From positions 620,001 to 684,000 of the forward strand of contig NZ_LT629703.1 of NCBI RefSeq assembly GCF_900103365.1: a stretch of DNA of 64,000 bases. The letters run 5' to 3'. The number at the start of each line of letters is the position of its first letter. Within the stretch, counting starts at the first letter, position 1. A model generated the notes under the pieces. The model had not been told where the DNA came from. It searched no databases and saw only the letters and a program-made list of their open reading frames with translations. This document shows, one piece after another, positions 35,170-42,740 of this stretch. This DNA comes from Afipia sp. GAS231. Its GTDB lineage: Bacteria > Pseudomonadota > Alphaproteobacteria > Rhizobiales > Xanthobacteraceae. The translations under genes and the position numbers were made by a program.

Positions 35170-36036
35170 TTACTTCTTCAGCCCGAGAAATTCGGTCGTG
35201 CGCGCCTTGGTGCCGGCTTCGCGCATCGCGCGCGCCGTCAGCTCCGCCGATGGCAGGCCTTTCAGAGTCTTCGGCGAGGCACCGTCGCGCAGCGCCTTCA
35301 GCGTTTCGTAGACGGCCTGCGTGGCTGCGGCGAACGGCGCGTGGCCCTGCAAGGCGATCCGAACCCGCAGGCTTGCGAGATAGTCGAGCCCGGTCATCTC
35401 TTCGGGCGCCCCGCCGAGCACGATCGGCAACTTCGTCGCCGCCGAGATCGCTTCAAGCTCACTGCGATCCCTGATGCCGGTAAAGAACAGCGCATCGACA
35501 CCGATCGCCTCATAGGCTTTCGCCCGCGCGATCGCGTCATCAAGTCCGGTGATCGAGACCGCACCGGTACGCCCAATGATCACCAGCGAGGGATCGCCGC
35601 GCCCGTCGAGCGCGGCCTTCATCTTGCCGACGCCCTCGTCGAGCGAAATCAACTGCGTCTTGGCCTGCCCGAATGCTTGCGGCAGCAGCGTGTCCTCGAT
35701 GGTCAGGCCGGCGGCGCCGGCAGCGTCGAGTTCCTGCACGGTGCGGCGGACATTGAGCGCATTGCCATAGCCGTGGTCGGCATCGACCAGCACCGGCAGG
35801 GCTGCTGCGCGCGACATCCGGCGCATCTGCTCGCAAAGTTCGGTCAGCGTGATCAGCGCAATGTCGGGATCGCCGAGCACCGCCAGTGAGGCGACGGACC
35901 CACCGAACATACCGACCTCGAAGCCGAGGTCTTCGGCAATACGGATCGAGGTGGCGTCATAGACCGAGCCCGGCCGGATGCAGCCTGCACCGTTGAGGAT
36001 CGAACGCAAAGCTTGGCGGCGTTGGCGGAAAGCCAT
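35170..36036 (-). CDS. isocitrate lyase/PEP mutase superfamily protein, oxaloacetate decarboxylase-like
   Basis: This 288-residue TIM-barrel enzyme belongs to the ICL/PEPM superfamily. It shows [69 protein letters not shown] (Mg-binding Asp), [14 protein letters not shown], and VIIGRT. The order best fits bacterial PA4872-type oxaloacetate decarboxylases. The longer upstream frame to 36348 contains interspersed-repeat sequence and is not protein-like; ATG at 36036 is preferred. Upstream lies a repeat; downstream gene (1-bp gap) is acylphosphatase. Confidence 0.88.
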   Translation of the reverse strand: MAFRQRRQALRSILNGAGCIRPGSVYDATSIRIAEDLGFEVGMFGGSVASLAVLGDPDIALITLTELCEQMRRMSRAAALPVLVDADHGYGNALNVRRTVQELDAAGAAGLTIEDTLLPQAFGQAKTQLISLDEGVGKMKAALDGRGDPSLVIIGRTGAVSITGLDDAIARAKAYEAIGVDALFFTGIRDRSELEAISAATKLPIVLGGAPEEMTGLDYLASLRVRIALQGHAPFAAATQAVYETLKALRDGASPKTLKGLPSAELTARAMREAGTKARTTEFLGLKK

Positions 36037-36059
36037 CAGGAATCCCTCGGCGTTATTTC

Positions 36060-36140
36060 CGTCATTGCGAGCGTAGCGAAGCAATCCGTAGCCTGGGAAA
36101 AAGCTGGATTGCTTCGTCGCTTCGCTCCTCGCAATGACGA
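36060..36140. repeat. palindromic repeat of the GTCATTGCGAGCG type
   Basis: Begins CGTCATTGCGAGCGTAGCGA and ends TCGCTCCTCGCAATGACGA; the two ends are inverted copies able to form a long stem, with AGCAATCC/GGATTGCT inside. I recognise it as a frequent intergenic repeat of Bradyrhizobium-like genomes. It lies between the carboxylase and oxaloacetate-decarboxylase-like genes, and may end the carboxylase transcript. Confidence 0.8.
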
Positions 36141-36149
36141 AGTGACCAG

Positions 36150-38165
36150 TTACGCAAATTCCAGGATCAGCGCGTCGACCGCCAGCGTGGCGCCGGCGGC
36201 GGCGTGAATCTTCTTCACCGTGCCGTCGCGCTCGGCGCGCAGCACGTTCTGCATCTTCATGGCCTCGACCACAGCAAGCGTCTCGCCGGCCTTGACCTCC
36301 TGCCCTTCGCTGACCGCGATCGAAACCACGAGCCCGGGCATCGGACACAACAGCTTCTTGCCGGTATCCGCCGCCGCCGTCACCGGCATCAGCCGTGCGG
36401 CCGCCGCCTCGCCCTCGGTGAAGACGTTGACCGGGACTTCAAAACCCTGATGCGCGAGCCGAATGCCGTTCGGAATCGCGCGCACCTGCATTGCGATCAG
36501 GCTTCCGTCGATCCTGCCCTGCCAGACCGGCTCGCCCGGCATCCAGTTCGAGACCAGTTGATGCGGGTTGCCGGGCAGACCGTCAGTGCCGATGAAGCGT
36601 ACCGCGATGCCATCGGCCTCGCGTGCGACGTCGAGCGCGATTTCGTCGCGGCCGAGCCACACCGCGCGGCGGCGCTCGCGCTGCACCACCCGGCCGTTCA
36701 TCTGGCCGGAAATCTGCCGCTTGCGCTCGCCGAGCACGTGATCGATCGCAGCGCCCACGGCGGCGAGCCGGCGCGCGATCTCGCCTTCCGGCGCACGCGC
36801 CGCAAATCCCTTCGGGAATTCTTCCGCGATGAAACCGGTCGAGAGCTTTCCTTCGCGCCAGCGCGGATGGCTCATCAACGCCGACAGGAACGGAATATTG
36901 TGGCGGATGCCGTCGACATAAAACGAATCCAGCGCGGTCGACTGCGCCTCGATCGCCGCTGCCCGCGACGATGCGTGTGTGACCAGCTTGGCAATCATCG
37001 GATCGTAATGGATCGAGATTTCGCCGCCTTCCTGCACGCCGGTGTCGTTGCGGACGGTGATGCCCTCGATGCGCGTTTCGGCGGGCGGACGGTATTTCAC
37101 GAGGCGCCCGATCGAGGGCAGGAAGTTGCGGAACGGATCCTCGGCATAGACGCGGGATTCCACCGCCCAGCCGGTCAGCGTGACATCCTTCTGCGCCAGC
37201 TTCAGCTTCTCGCCGGCGGCAGAACGGATCATCTGCTCGACGAGGTCGATCCCGGTGATCAGTTCGGTGACGGGATGCTCGACCTGCAGGCGGGTGTTCA
37301 TCTCCAGGAAGTAGAAGCTCTTGTCCTGCCCCGCGACGAATTCGACGGTGCCGGCGGAATCGTAATTGACGGCTTTCGCCAGCGACACTGCCTGCTCGCC
37401 CATCTTGCGGCGGGTGGTCTCATCCAATAGCGGCGACGGCGCTTCCTCGATGACCTTCTGGTTGCGGCGCTGGATCGAACATTCGCGCTCGCCGAGATAG
37501 ATCACGTTGCCATGCTTGTCGCCGAGCACCTGGATTTCGATGTGGCGGGGATCGACGATGAATTTTTCGATGAAGACGCGGTCGTCGCCGAACGACGATT
37601 TGGCCTCGGCCTTGGCGAGGTTAAAGCCTTCGGCGACTTCGGAGGTCGAATGCGCGATCCGCATGCCCTTGCCGCCGCCGCCGGCGGAGGCCTTGATCAT
37701 CACGGGATAGCCGATCTCGTCGGCGATCTTCACCGCATGCTTTTCGTCCTCGATCACCCCGAGATGCCCCGGCACGGTCGAGACGTTGGCCTTGGCGGCA
37801 GCCTTCTTGGATTCGATCTTGTCGCCCATCGCGGCGATGGCGCCGGGATTGGGACCGATGAAGACGACGCCAGCCGCTTCCAGCGCGCGCGGAAAGGATT
37901 CGCGCTCGGACAGGAAGCCGTAGCCGGGATGCACCGCCTGCGCGCCGGTCTTGCGGCAGGCCTCGACGATCTTCTCGATCACCAGATAGCTCTCGGACGC
38001 CGCCGGCGGCCCAATCAGCACGGCCTCATCGGCCATTTCGACATGGAGCGCATCGCGGTCGGCCTCGGAATACACGGCTACCGTCTCGATCCCCATACGG
38101 CGCGCAGTCTTGATGACCCGGCAGGCGATCTCGCCGCGATTTGCGATCAGAATTCGTTTGAACAT
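36150..38165 (-). CDS. acetyl/propionyl-CoA carboxylase alpha subunit (biotin carboxylase + BCCP)
   Basis: This 671-residue subunit carboxylates biotin with ATP and bicarbonate and carries the biotin carrier domain of an acyl-CoA carboxylase such as propionyl-CoA carboxylase. Order: biotin carboxylase N-domain (FKRILIANRGEIACRVI), ATP-grasp (KASAGGGGKGMRIAHS; FLEMNTRLQVEHPVTELITGIDLVEQMI), C-domain, a linker, and the biotinyl domain with AMKMQN, biotinylated Lys637. The ATG at 38165 gives the standard start. The beta (carboxyltransferase) subunit is not next to it. Confidence 0.94.
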   Translation of the reverse strand: MFKRILIANRGEIACRVIKTARRMGIETVAVYSEADRDALHVEMADEAVLIGPPAASESYLVIEKIVEACRKTGAQAVHPGYGFLSERESFPRALEAAGVVFIGPNPGAIAAMGDKIESKKAAAKANVSTVPGHLGVIEDEKHAVKIADEIGYPVMIKASAGGGGKGMRIAHSTSEVAEGFNLAKAEAKSSFGDDRVFIEKFIVDPRHIEIQVLGDKHGNVIYLGERECSIQRRNQKVIEEAPSPLLDETTRRKMGEQAVSLAKAVNYDSAGTVEFVAGQDKSFYFLEMNTRLQVEHPVTELITGIDLVEQMIRSAAGEKLKLAQKDVTLTGWAVESRVYAEDPFRNFLPSIGRLVKYRPPAETRIEGITVRNDTGVQEGGEISIHYDPMIAKLVTHASSRAAAIEAQSTALDSFYVDGIRHNIPFLSALMSHPRWREGKLSTGFIAEEFPKGFAARAPEGEIARRLAAVGAAIDHVLGERKRQISGQMNGRVVQRERRRAVWLGRDEIALDVAREADGIAVRFIGTDGLPGNPHQLVSNWMPGEPVWQGRIDGSLIAMQVRAIPNGIRLAHQGFEVPVNVFTEGEAAAARLMPVTAAADTGKKLLCPMPGLVVSIAVSEGQEVKAGETLAVVEAMKMQNVLRAERDGTVKKIHAAAGATLAVDALILEFA

Positions 38166-38335
38166 GTGCTTCTTGCTTGAGCGTTGGGCAGGATCCTCAC
38201 CCGCAATGTGACATGCGGGGACGCGGGTAACAAACCCGTCGTACAGCAAAAATCGACCGAGGCAACTCTCTCCTGCCAAGCCGCCGGGCCGGGCCCCTGG
38301 GCACTCAAAGGCGCCCGTTGCGCCAAGGCGCTATT

Positions 38336-38545
38336 TCAGCCGGAATAGCTGTTAAACCGGCCGCGCGCATAGGCGTGGCTGACCGCCTTCATCAGCTCGC
38401 CGACCTCGGTCTCCAGATAATCATTGGCCACGATCAGCGCACGGATAGCCGCCCGCAGGTCGCCACCGCAGGCCGAAATGGCCTGATCGACCGCAACCTC
38501 CAGCCCGTCATCCGGCTGGGCGCTCGGCTCTGAAGAAGACGGCAT
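38336..38545 (-). CDS. small conserved hypothetical protein
   Basis: A 69-residue protein starting MPSSSEPSAQPDDGLEVAVDQAISACGGD, then RAAIRALIVANDYLETEVGELMKAVSHAYARGRF. It is helical and soluble. Similar short rhizobial proteins containing 'AAIRALIVANDYLE' are familiar to me but unassigned. Flanked by the carboxylase gene on one side (same strand, 171 bp) and a divergent membrane protein. Confidence 0.65.
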   Translation of the reverse strand: MPSSSEPSAQPDDGLEVAVDQAISACGGDLRAAIRALIVANDYLETEVGELMKAVSHAYARGRFNSYSG

Positions 38546-38665
38546 CGCGGTATTCCATTGTGGGGCGGGAATGACCGATGTTCTCTCTTTGTTCTTATGA
38601 AGTCAATCAATAGTGTCCTAACCGTCGCGCGATTTCCCTGACTAATCATCAGGGAGCTCCGATCC

Positions 38666-38956
38666 ATGCGCCTCAATGAGACCATCGGGAAAACCACCAA
38701 GGATAGCGCCCCGGACGACGCTGTGAATGAAAAGGAAGGCCGGCGGCGGTTGGGTTCCGGGCTGATCGTCGCCTTCCACGCGTTCGTGGTCGCATATGCC
38801 GTCTTCGCTGTCAGTTTCGATCACTGGGGACCAACGCTTGGATGGATGCCTTCAGCCATCATTGCTGCGGCGTTTGGCTGGTTCGGGTATTTCTTACCCT
38901 GGATCGGCGACGCCATCGTCATGCTGTGGGACGTGCTTTCCATACTTTTCATCTAG
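38666..38956 (+). CDS. hypothetical membrane protein
   Basis: This 96-residue protein has a polar N-terminus (residues 1-30) and two hydrophobic helices: GLIVAFHAFVVAYAVFAV and AIIAAAFGWFGYFLPWIGDAIVMLWDVLSILFI. The start follows GGGAGCTCC. No family recognised. The following nuclease gene starts 96 bp later on the same strand. Confidence 0.6.
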   Translation: MRLNETIGKTTKDSAPDDAVNEKEGRRRLGSGLIVAFHAFVVAYAVFAVSFDHWGPTLGWMPSAIIAAAFGWFGYFLPWIGDAIVMLWDVLSILFI

Positions 38957-39051
38957 CAGCCACCATCCTTGCAACGAACGCGGTTATCCCCGTTATGGTG
39001 TCGTGCTAGACGAACGTGCGCGCCCCTCGAACCTCCATTTGAAGTGAGACC

Positions 39052-39810
39052 ATGCGGTCCCGAATTCTCCTCGTAGCCCTGCTGCTCTCGGCACTCCCCT
39101 TCGCAAGCCAAGCCGCCTCCCCGACCGTCCGCGATGGCGGCACGCTGCAGCTCGGCAACGTGACCTACCGCCTCGATGGCGTCGAAGTGCCCGCCGTCGA
39201 CCAGCTCTGCATCGACGACCATGCCGATAGCTGGACCTGCGGCATCGAGGCGCGCGATCAACTGACCAAGCTGATCGGCGGCCGGTCGGTGCACTGCGAC
39301 GACCTGGGCGCGGACCCCACGTACAGGAAGCGGCATCTTGGCGTCTGCAAGGTCGAGGGCGAGACCACCGCGCTCGGCCAGCTGCTGGTCGGCCAGGGTT
39401 TTGCCCTGAATGTCGAATCCTCGGCGACGGGACGTTTCAAGGAGGACGAAGCCCGTGCCAGAGACGACAAGCAGGGTCTGTGGAAGGGCTGCTTCGTCGC
39501 GCCGCACGAATTTCGCGTCGGCCGCAAGGACGGCGCCCTGCTCGGCGGTTCATGCCCCACCGACCGCGACCGCGAAATCCGCGAAGCCTTGTTCCCCGAG
39601 GAACTCGCGCAGCCGCCGGGCTGCAACATCAAGGGCAAATATGCCGTTCGCGCCCGCGTCACCGGCAATCTCGGCATCTATCATCTGCAGGCCTGCCCGA
39701 GTTATCCCGGCACCACCCGACCGGATCGCTGGTTTTGTTCCGAGGAGGACGCAGCTGGCGCCGGATTCCGCAAGGCCTACAATTGCCGCTCGCCCAACAA
39801 GAGCAAATGA
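39052..39810 (+). CDS. secreted thermonuclease-like (SNase-type) protein
   Basis: This 252-residue protein has an N-terminal signal peptide (SRILLVALLLSALPFASQAA). The staphylococcal-nuclease-like core covers about residues 28-145: TVRDGGTLQLGNVTYRLDGVEVPAVDQLC, CGIEARDQLTKLIGGRSVHCD, DPTYRKRHLGVCKVEGETTALGQLLVGQGFALN, and ARARDDKQGLWKG. It has many cysteines. A C-terminal region of about 90 residues has LYHLQACPSYP-like motif (GIYHLQACPSYPGTTRP) seen in other nuclease-adjacent domains. Catalytic Arg/Glu residues are not all certain, so activity is inferred. Confidence 0.8.
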   Translation: MRSRILLVALLLSALPFASQAASPTVRDGGTLQLGNVTYRLDGVEVPAVDQLCIDDHADSWTCGIEARDQLTKLIGGRSVHCDDLGADPTYRKRHLGVCKVEGETTALGQLLVGQGFALNVESSATGRFKEDEARARDDKQGLWKGCFVAPHEFRVGRKDGALLGGSCPTDRDREIREALFPEELAQPPGCNIKGKYAVRARVTGNLGIYHLQACPSYPGTTRPDRWFCSEEDAAGAGFRKAYNCRSPNKSK

Positions 39811-39882
39811 CCAAATGACTAAATGAGACTCGCAAATTTGCCGCTTGTCGTGTGAGAGTGCCGGCAGAGGTTGCCGCCGCGT

Positions 39883-42345
39883 ATGCCCCGTTCCGAACCT
39901 TCCAACGTCCTGCCCGAAGTTGAAGCTGCCGAACGGCTACGGCAGCATCTGGAGGAGATTGCGCGCGAACGCGACCGGGCGCATGGCGCGCTGCAGGAAC
40001 GCGAAGCCGAGCTGGCGCGGATCCAGCGCATCGCGCGCGTCGGCGGCCTCGAAATCGACTTCCGCGACGGCGTCAGGAACCGCCGTTCCCCCGAATATCT
40101 TCTGGTTCACGGGCTGCCGCCGGAGGCCGAGAACGAGACCTATGGGGATTGGGTCGGCCGAATCCACCCCGATGATCGCGAGCGGACGATCAAACACCTG
40201 TTCGGCGTGCTGCGGAGCGCGAGCGCGGACTATTCGGACGAATACCGCATCATCCGGCCCGATGACGGCGAGACCAGATGGATCCGCGTGGTTGCCCGGA
40301 TCGAGCGCGCCCCCGACGGCCGCGCGCAGCGCCTGATCGGGGCCGACCTCGACGTCACAGCCCAAATGCTGGCGCAGGCCACGTTGCGAGAAAGCGAAGA
40401 GCGCTTCCGGCTGATCGCCAACAGCACCCCGGTCCCGGTCTGGGTCACCAAGCTTGACCGCACGCGGTCGTTCGCCAACCAGGCCTACCTCGATTTCCTC
40501 GGATTGCCGTTCGAGCAGGCGATCAAGTTCGACTGGCGCAAGGTGCTGCATCCGGACGACCTGCCCCGCATCCTGCAGGAATCGGTTGCGGGCGAGGCCT
40601 CGCTGAAGCCGTTCGTGCTGGAGGCCCGCTACAGGAATGCCCACGGCGAATGGCGCTGGCTGCGATCGGAATCCCAGCCGCGCTGGGATCCGACCGGCGG
40701 GCATATCGGCTTCATCGGCGTCGCCCACGACATCACCGCATCGAAGGAGGCCGAAAGCGATTTGCGCCGGCTGAACGAAACCCTCGAGCAGCGGATCGCG
40801 GAGCGAACCGCCCAGCTCGAATCCAACGAAGCGCAGATGCGCGCGATCTTCGAGACCAGCCATCAGTATCAGGGGCTGCTCAATTCCGACGGCGACCTGC
40901 TTTACGCCAACCGGACGTCGCTCAACGGTATCAGCGCCAACGCCATCGACGTGATCGGCACGCCGTTCTGGACCACGCCATGGTTTTCGGAGACCGACGG
41001 CATGCGCGACATTGTCCGTGACGCTTTCTTCACCGTGATGAGGGGCGAAGAGATCCGGACCGAGATGCGGCTTAACCTGCCGATCGGCGAACGCTATTTC
41101 GACTTCGCGATGCGGCCGATGCGCGACCGTCGCGGCGCGATCATCGGCGCGGTGCCGGAGGCCGTCGACATCACCGACCGCCGCAAGGCCGAGGAAGTGC
41201 TGCGCCAGTCGCAGAAGATGGAGGCGGTCGGCCAGTTGACCGGGGGCGTGGCACACGATTTCAACAATCTTCTGACCATCATTCGCTCGGCGACCGACTT
41301 CCTGCGCCGCCGCGAACTGCCGGAGGAACGTCGCCGGCGCTATGTCGACGCGATTTCCGAGACCGTGGAACGGGCCTCCAAGCTGACCGCGCAGTTGCTG
41401 GCGTTTGCCCGCCGCCAGCCGCTCAAGCCGCAGGTCTTCAATGTCGGCAATCAGGTCGAGGCCGTAGTGCAGCTCATTCGTCCCCTGGTCGGCGGCCGGA
41501 TCAAGATCGAGGTCGAGCTGACAGACGGCAATTGCTTTGCCATCGCCGACATCGCGCAGTTCGAGACCGCCCTGATCAACCTCGCCGTCAATGCCCGCGA
41601 TGCCATGGACGGCGAAGGTCAGCTCACGATCGGTGTCCGCAAGGTGCGCGCCATCCCCCCGCTCCGCGCCCAGTCCGCCCGCAGCGGCGACTTCGTCGCC
41701 ATCGCCATGACCGACACCGGCACCGGCATCGCCGCCGAGCAGCTCGAGGCTATCTTCGAACCGTTCTTCACCACCAAGGACGTCGGCAAGGGCACCGGCC
41801 TCGGCCTCAGCCAGGCCTTCGGTTTCGCCAAACAGTCCGACGGCGACATCGAGGTGACGAGCCCGCCCGGCCAGGGTGCGACCTTCACGATCTATCTGCC
41901 GCAAGCCGAGAAGCCGGCGGATGCAACCGAAGGCACGGTCGCCGGCAGCGAGCCCGCCATTCGCGGGCGCGGCTATCGCGTGCTTGTCGTAGAAGACAAT
42001 GACGACGTCGGGCGCTTCTCAATGGAGCTATTGGAGGATCTCGGTTATACCGTCCGCCGCGTCGCCGACGCCAGCGCGGCACTTGCCATGCTGGCCGCCG
42101 ACGAATTCTCCGCCGATCTGGTGTTCTCCGACGTCATCATGCCCGGCATGAACGGCGTCGAACTCGCCGGCATCATCCGCGACCGCTACCCCGGCCTGCC
42201 GGTGGTGCTGACCTCCGGCTACAGCAACGTGCTGGCAGAAAATGCCCACCGCGGCTTCGAGCTGATCCAGAAACCCTATTCGGTGGAGTTGCTCTCGCGG
42301 ATTCTACGCAAAGCGATTTCGGCGCAAAAGCCTGATAGCGCCTAG
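39883..42345 (+). CDS. multi-PAS hybrid sensor histidine kinase with receiver
   Basis: This 820-residue soluble hybrid kinase has an N-terminal coiled coil (about residues 10-45), two clear PAS/PAC units (about 45-160 and 165-295, including GFIGVAHDITASKEAES), a linking coil, a third PAS (about 320-430, IIGAVPEAVDITDRRKAEE), HisKA with LTGGVAHDFNNLL (His near 462), HATPase (LINLAVNARDAMDGEG; FEPFFTTKDVGKGTGLGLSQAFG), and a C-terminal receiver (VLVVEDNDDVGRF...DLVFSDVIMPG). ATG at 39883 is preferred; a TTG 12 bp upstream is in frame. Paralogous in its core and receiver to the kinase at 28 kb. Confidence 0.93.
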   Translation: MPRSEPSNVLPEVEAAERLRQHLEEIARERDRAHGALQEREAELARIQRIARVGGLEIDFRDGVRNRRSPEYLLVHGLPPEAENETYGDWVGRIHPDDRERTIKHLFGVLRSASADYSDEYRIIRPDDGETRWIRVVARIERAPDGRAQRLIGADLDVTAQMLAQATLRESEERFRLIANSTPVPVWVTKLDRTRSFANQAYLDFLGLPFEQAIKFDWRKVLHPDDLPRILQESVAGEASLKPFVLEARYRNAHGEWRWLRSESQPRWDPTGGHIGFIGVAHDITASKEAESDLRRLNETLEQRIAERTAQLESNEAQMRAIFETSHQYQGLLNSDGDLLYANRTSLNGISANAIDVIGTPFWTTPWFSETDGMRDIVRDAFFTVMRGEEIRTEMRLNLPIGERYFDFAMRPMRDRRGAIIGAVPEAVDITDRRKAEEVLRQSQKMEAVGQLTGGVAHDFNNLLTIIRSATDFLRRRELPEERRRRYVDAISETVERASKLTAQLLAFARRQPLKPQVFNVGNQVEAVVQLIRPLVGGRIKIEVELTDGNCFAIADIAQFETALINLAVNARDAMDGEGQLTIGVRKVRAIPPLRAQSARSGDFVAIAMTDTGTGIAAEQLEAIFEPFFTTKDVGKGTGLGLSQAFGFAKQSDGDIEVTSPPGQGATFTIYLPQAEKPADATEGTVAGSEPAIRGRGYRVLVVEDNDDVGRFSMELLEDLGYTVRRVADASAALAMLAADEFSADLVFSDVIMPGMNGVELAGIIRDRYPGLPVVLTSGYSNVLAENAHRGFELIQKPYSVELLSRILRKAISAQKPDSA

Positions 42346-42368
42346 TAATCGGCCGGCAATCCCTGCAG

Positions 42369-42674
42369 CTATTCGATTGAAACCGCGACAACACCGGCTT
42401 GCATCATCCCCAGCGCCCGCGCTGCGGTGATGGAGACATCGATGATGCGGCCGCGAACGAACGGCCCGCGGTCGTTGACGCGGCATTGAATGCTGTGATT
42501 GCGATAAGATACCCGGATCATGCTGCCGAACGGCCGGCTGCGATGGGCGCAGGTCATTTCACCGCTCTTGCCTACACCGTGATAATAGGAGGCCTTCCCG
42601 CTCTCCGCACGCGCGACAGAACTGCCCAGTAGCAGCAGGGCGCCGGCCAACACAATCGCTATATGCATATCCAT
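42369..42674 (-). CDS. RlpA-like double-psi beta-barrel protein
   Basis: This 101-residue exported protein has a signal peptide (IAIVLAGALLLLGSSVARA) and a single DPBB domain: SGKASYYHGVGKSGEMTCAHRSRPFGSMIRVSY, and CRVNDRGPFVRGRIIDVSITAARALGM. These are the RlpA motifs. RlpA is a septal lytic transglycosylase that needs its catalytic Glu/Asp (VxVNDRGPF); the Asp is here. There is no SPOR domain, so septal targeting is not encoded. Two ATGs (42674, 42668) are possible. Confidence 0.88.
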   Translation of the reverse strand: MDMHIAIVLAGALLLLGSSVARAESGKASYYHGVGKSGEMTCAHRSRPFGSMIRVSYRNHSIQCRVNDRGPFVRGRIIDVSITAARALGMMQAGVVAVSIE

Positions 42675-42740
42675 CCTGCATCGGTCGGCCCCGTGCAGGC
42701 GAACGCATTACTCTCACGAGAGTTCCAAAAATTAAGGCCC

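Noticed and set aside
39937..41904. A 655-codon minus-strand open frame
   Set aside because: It is antisense to the multi-PAS hybrid kinase, and only the plus-strand frame shows kinase motifs.
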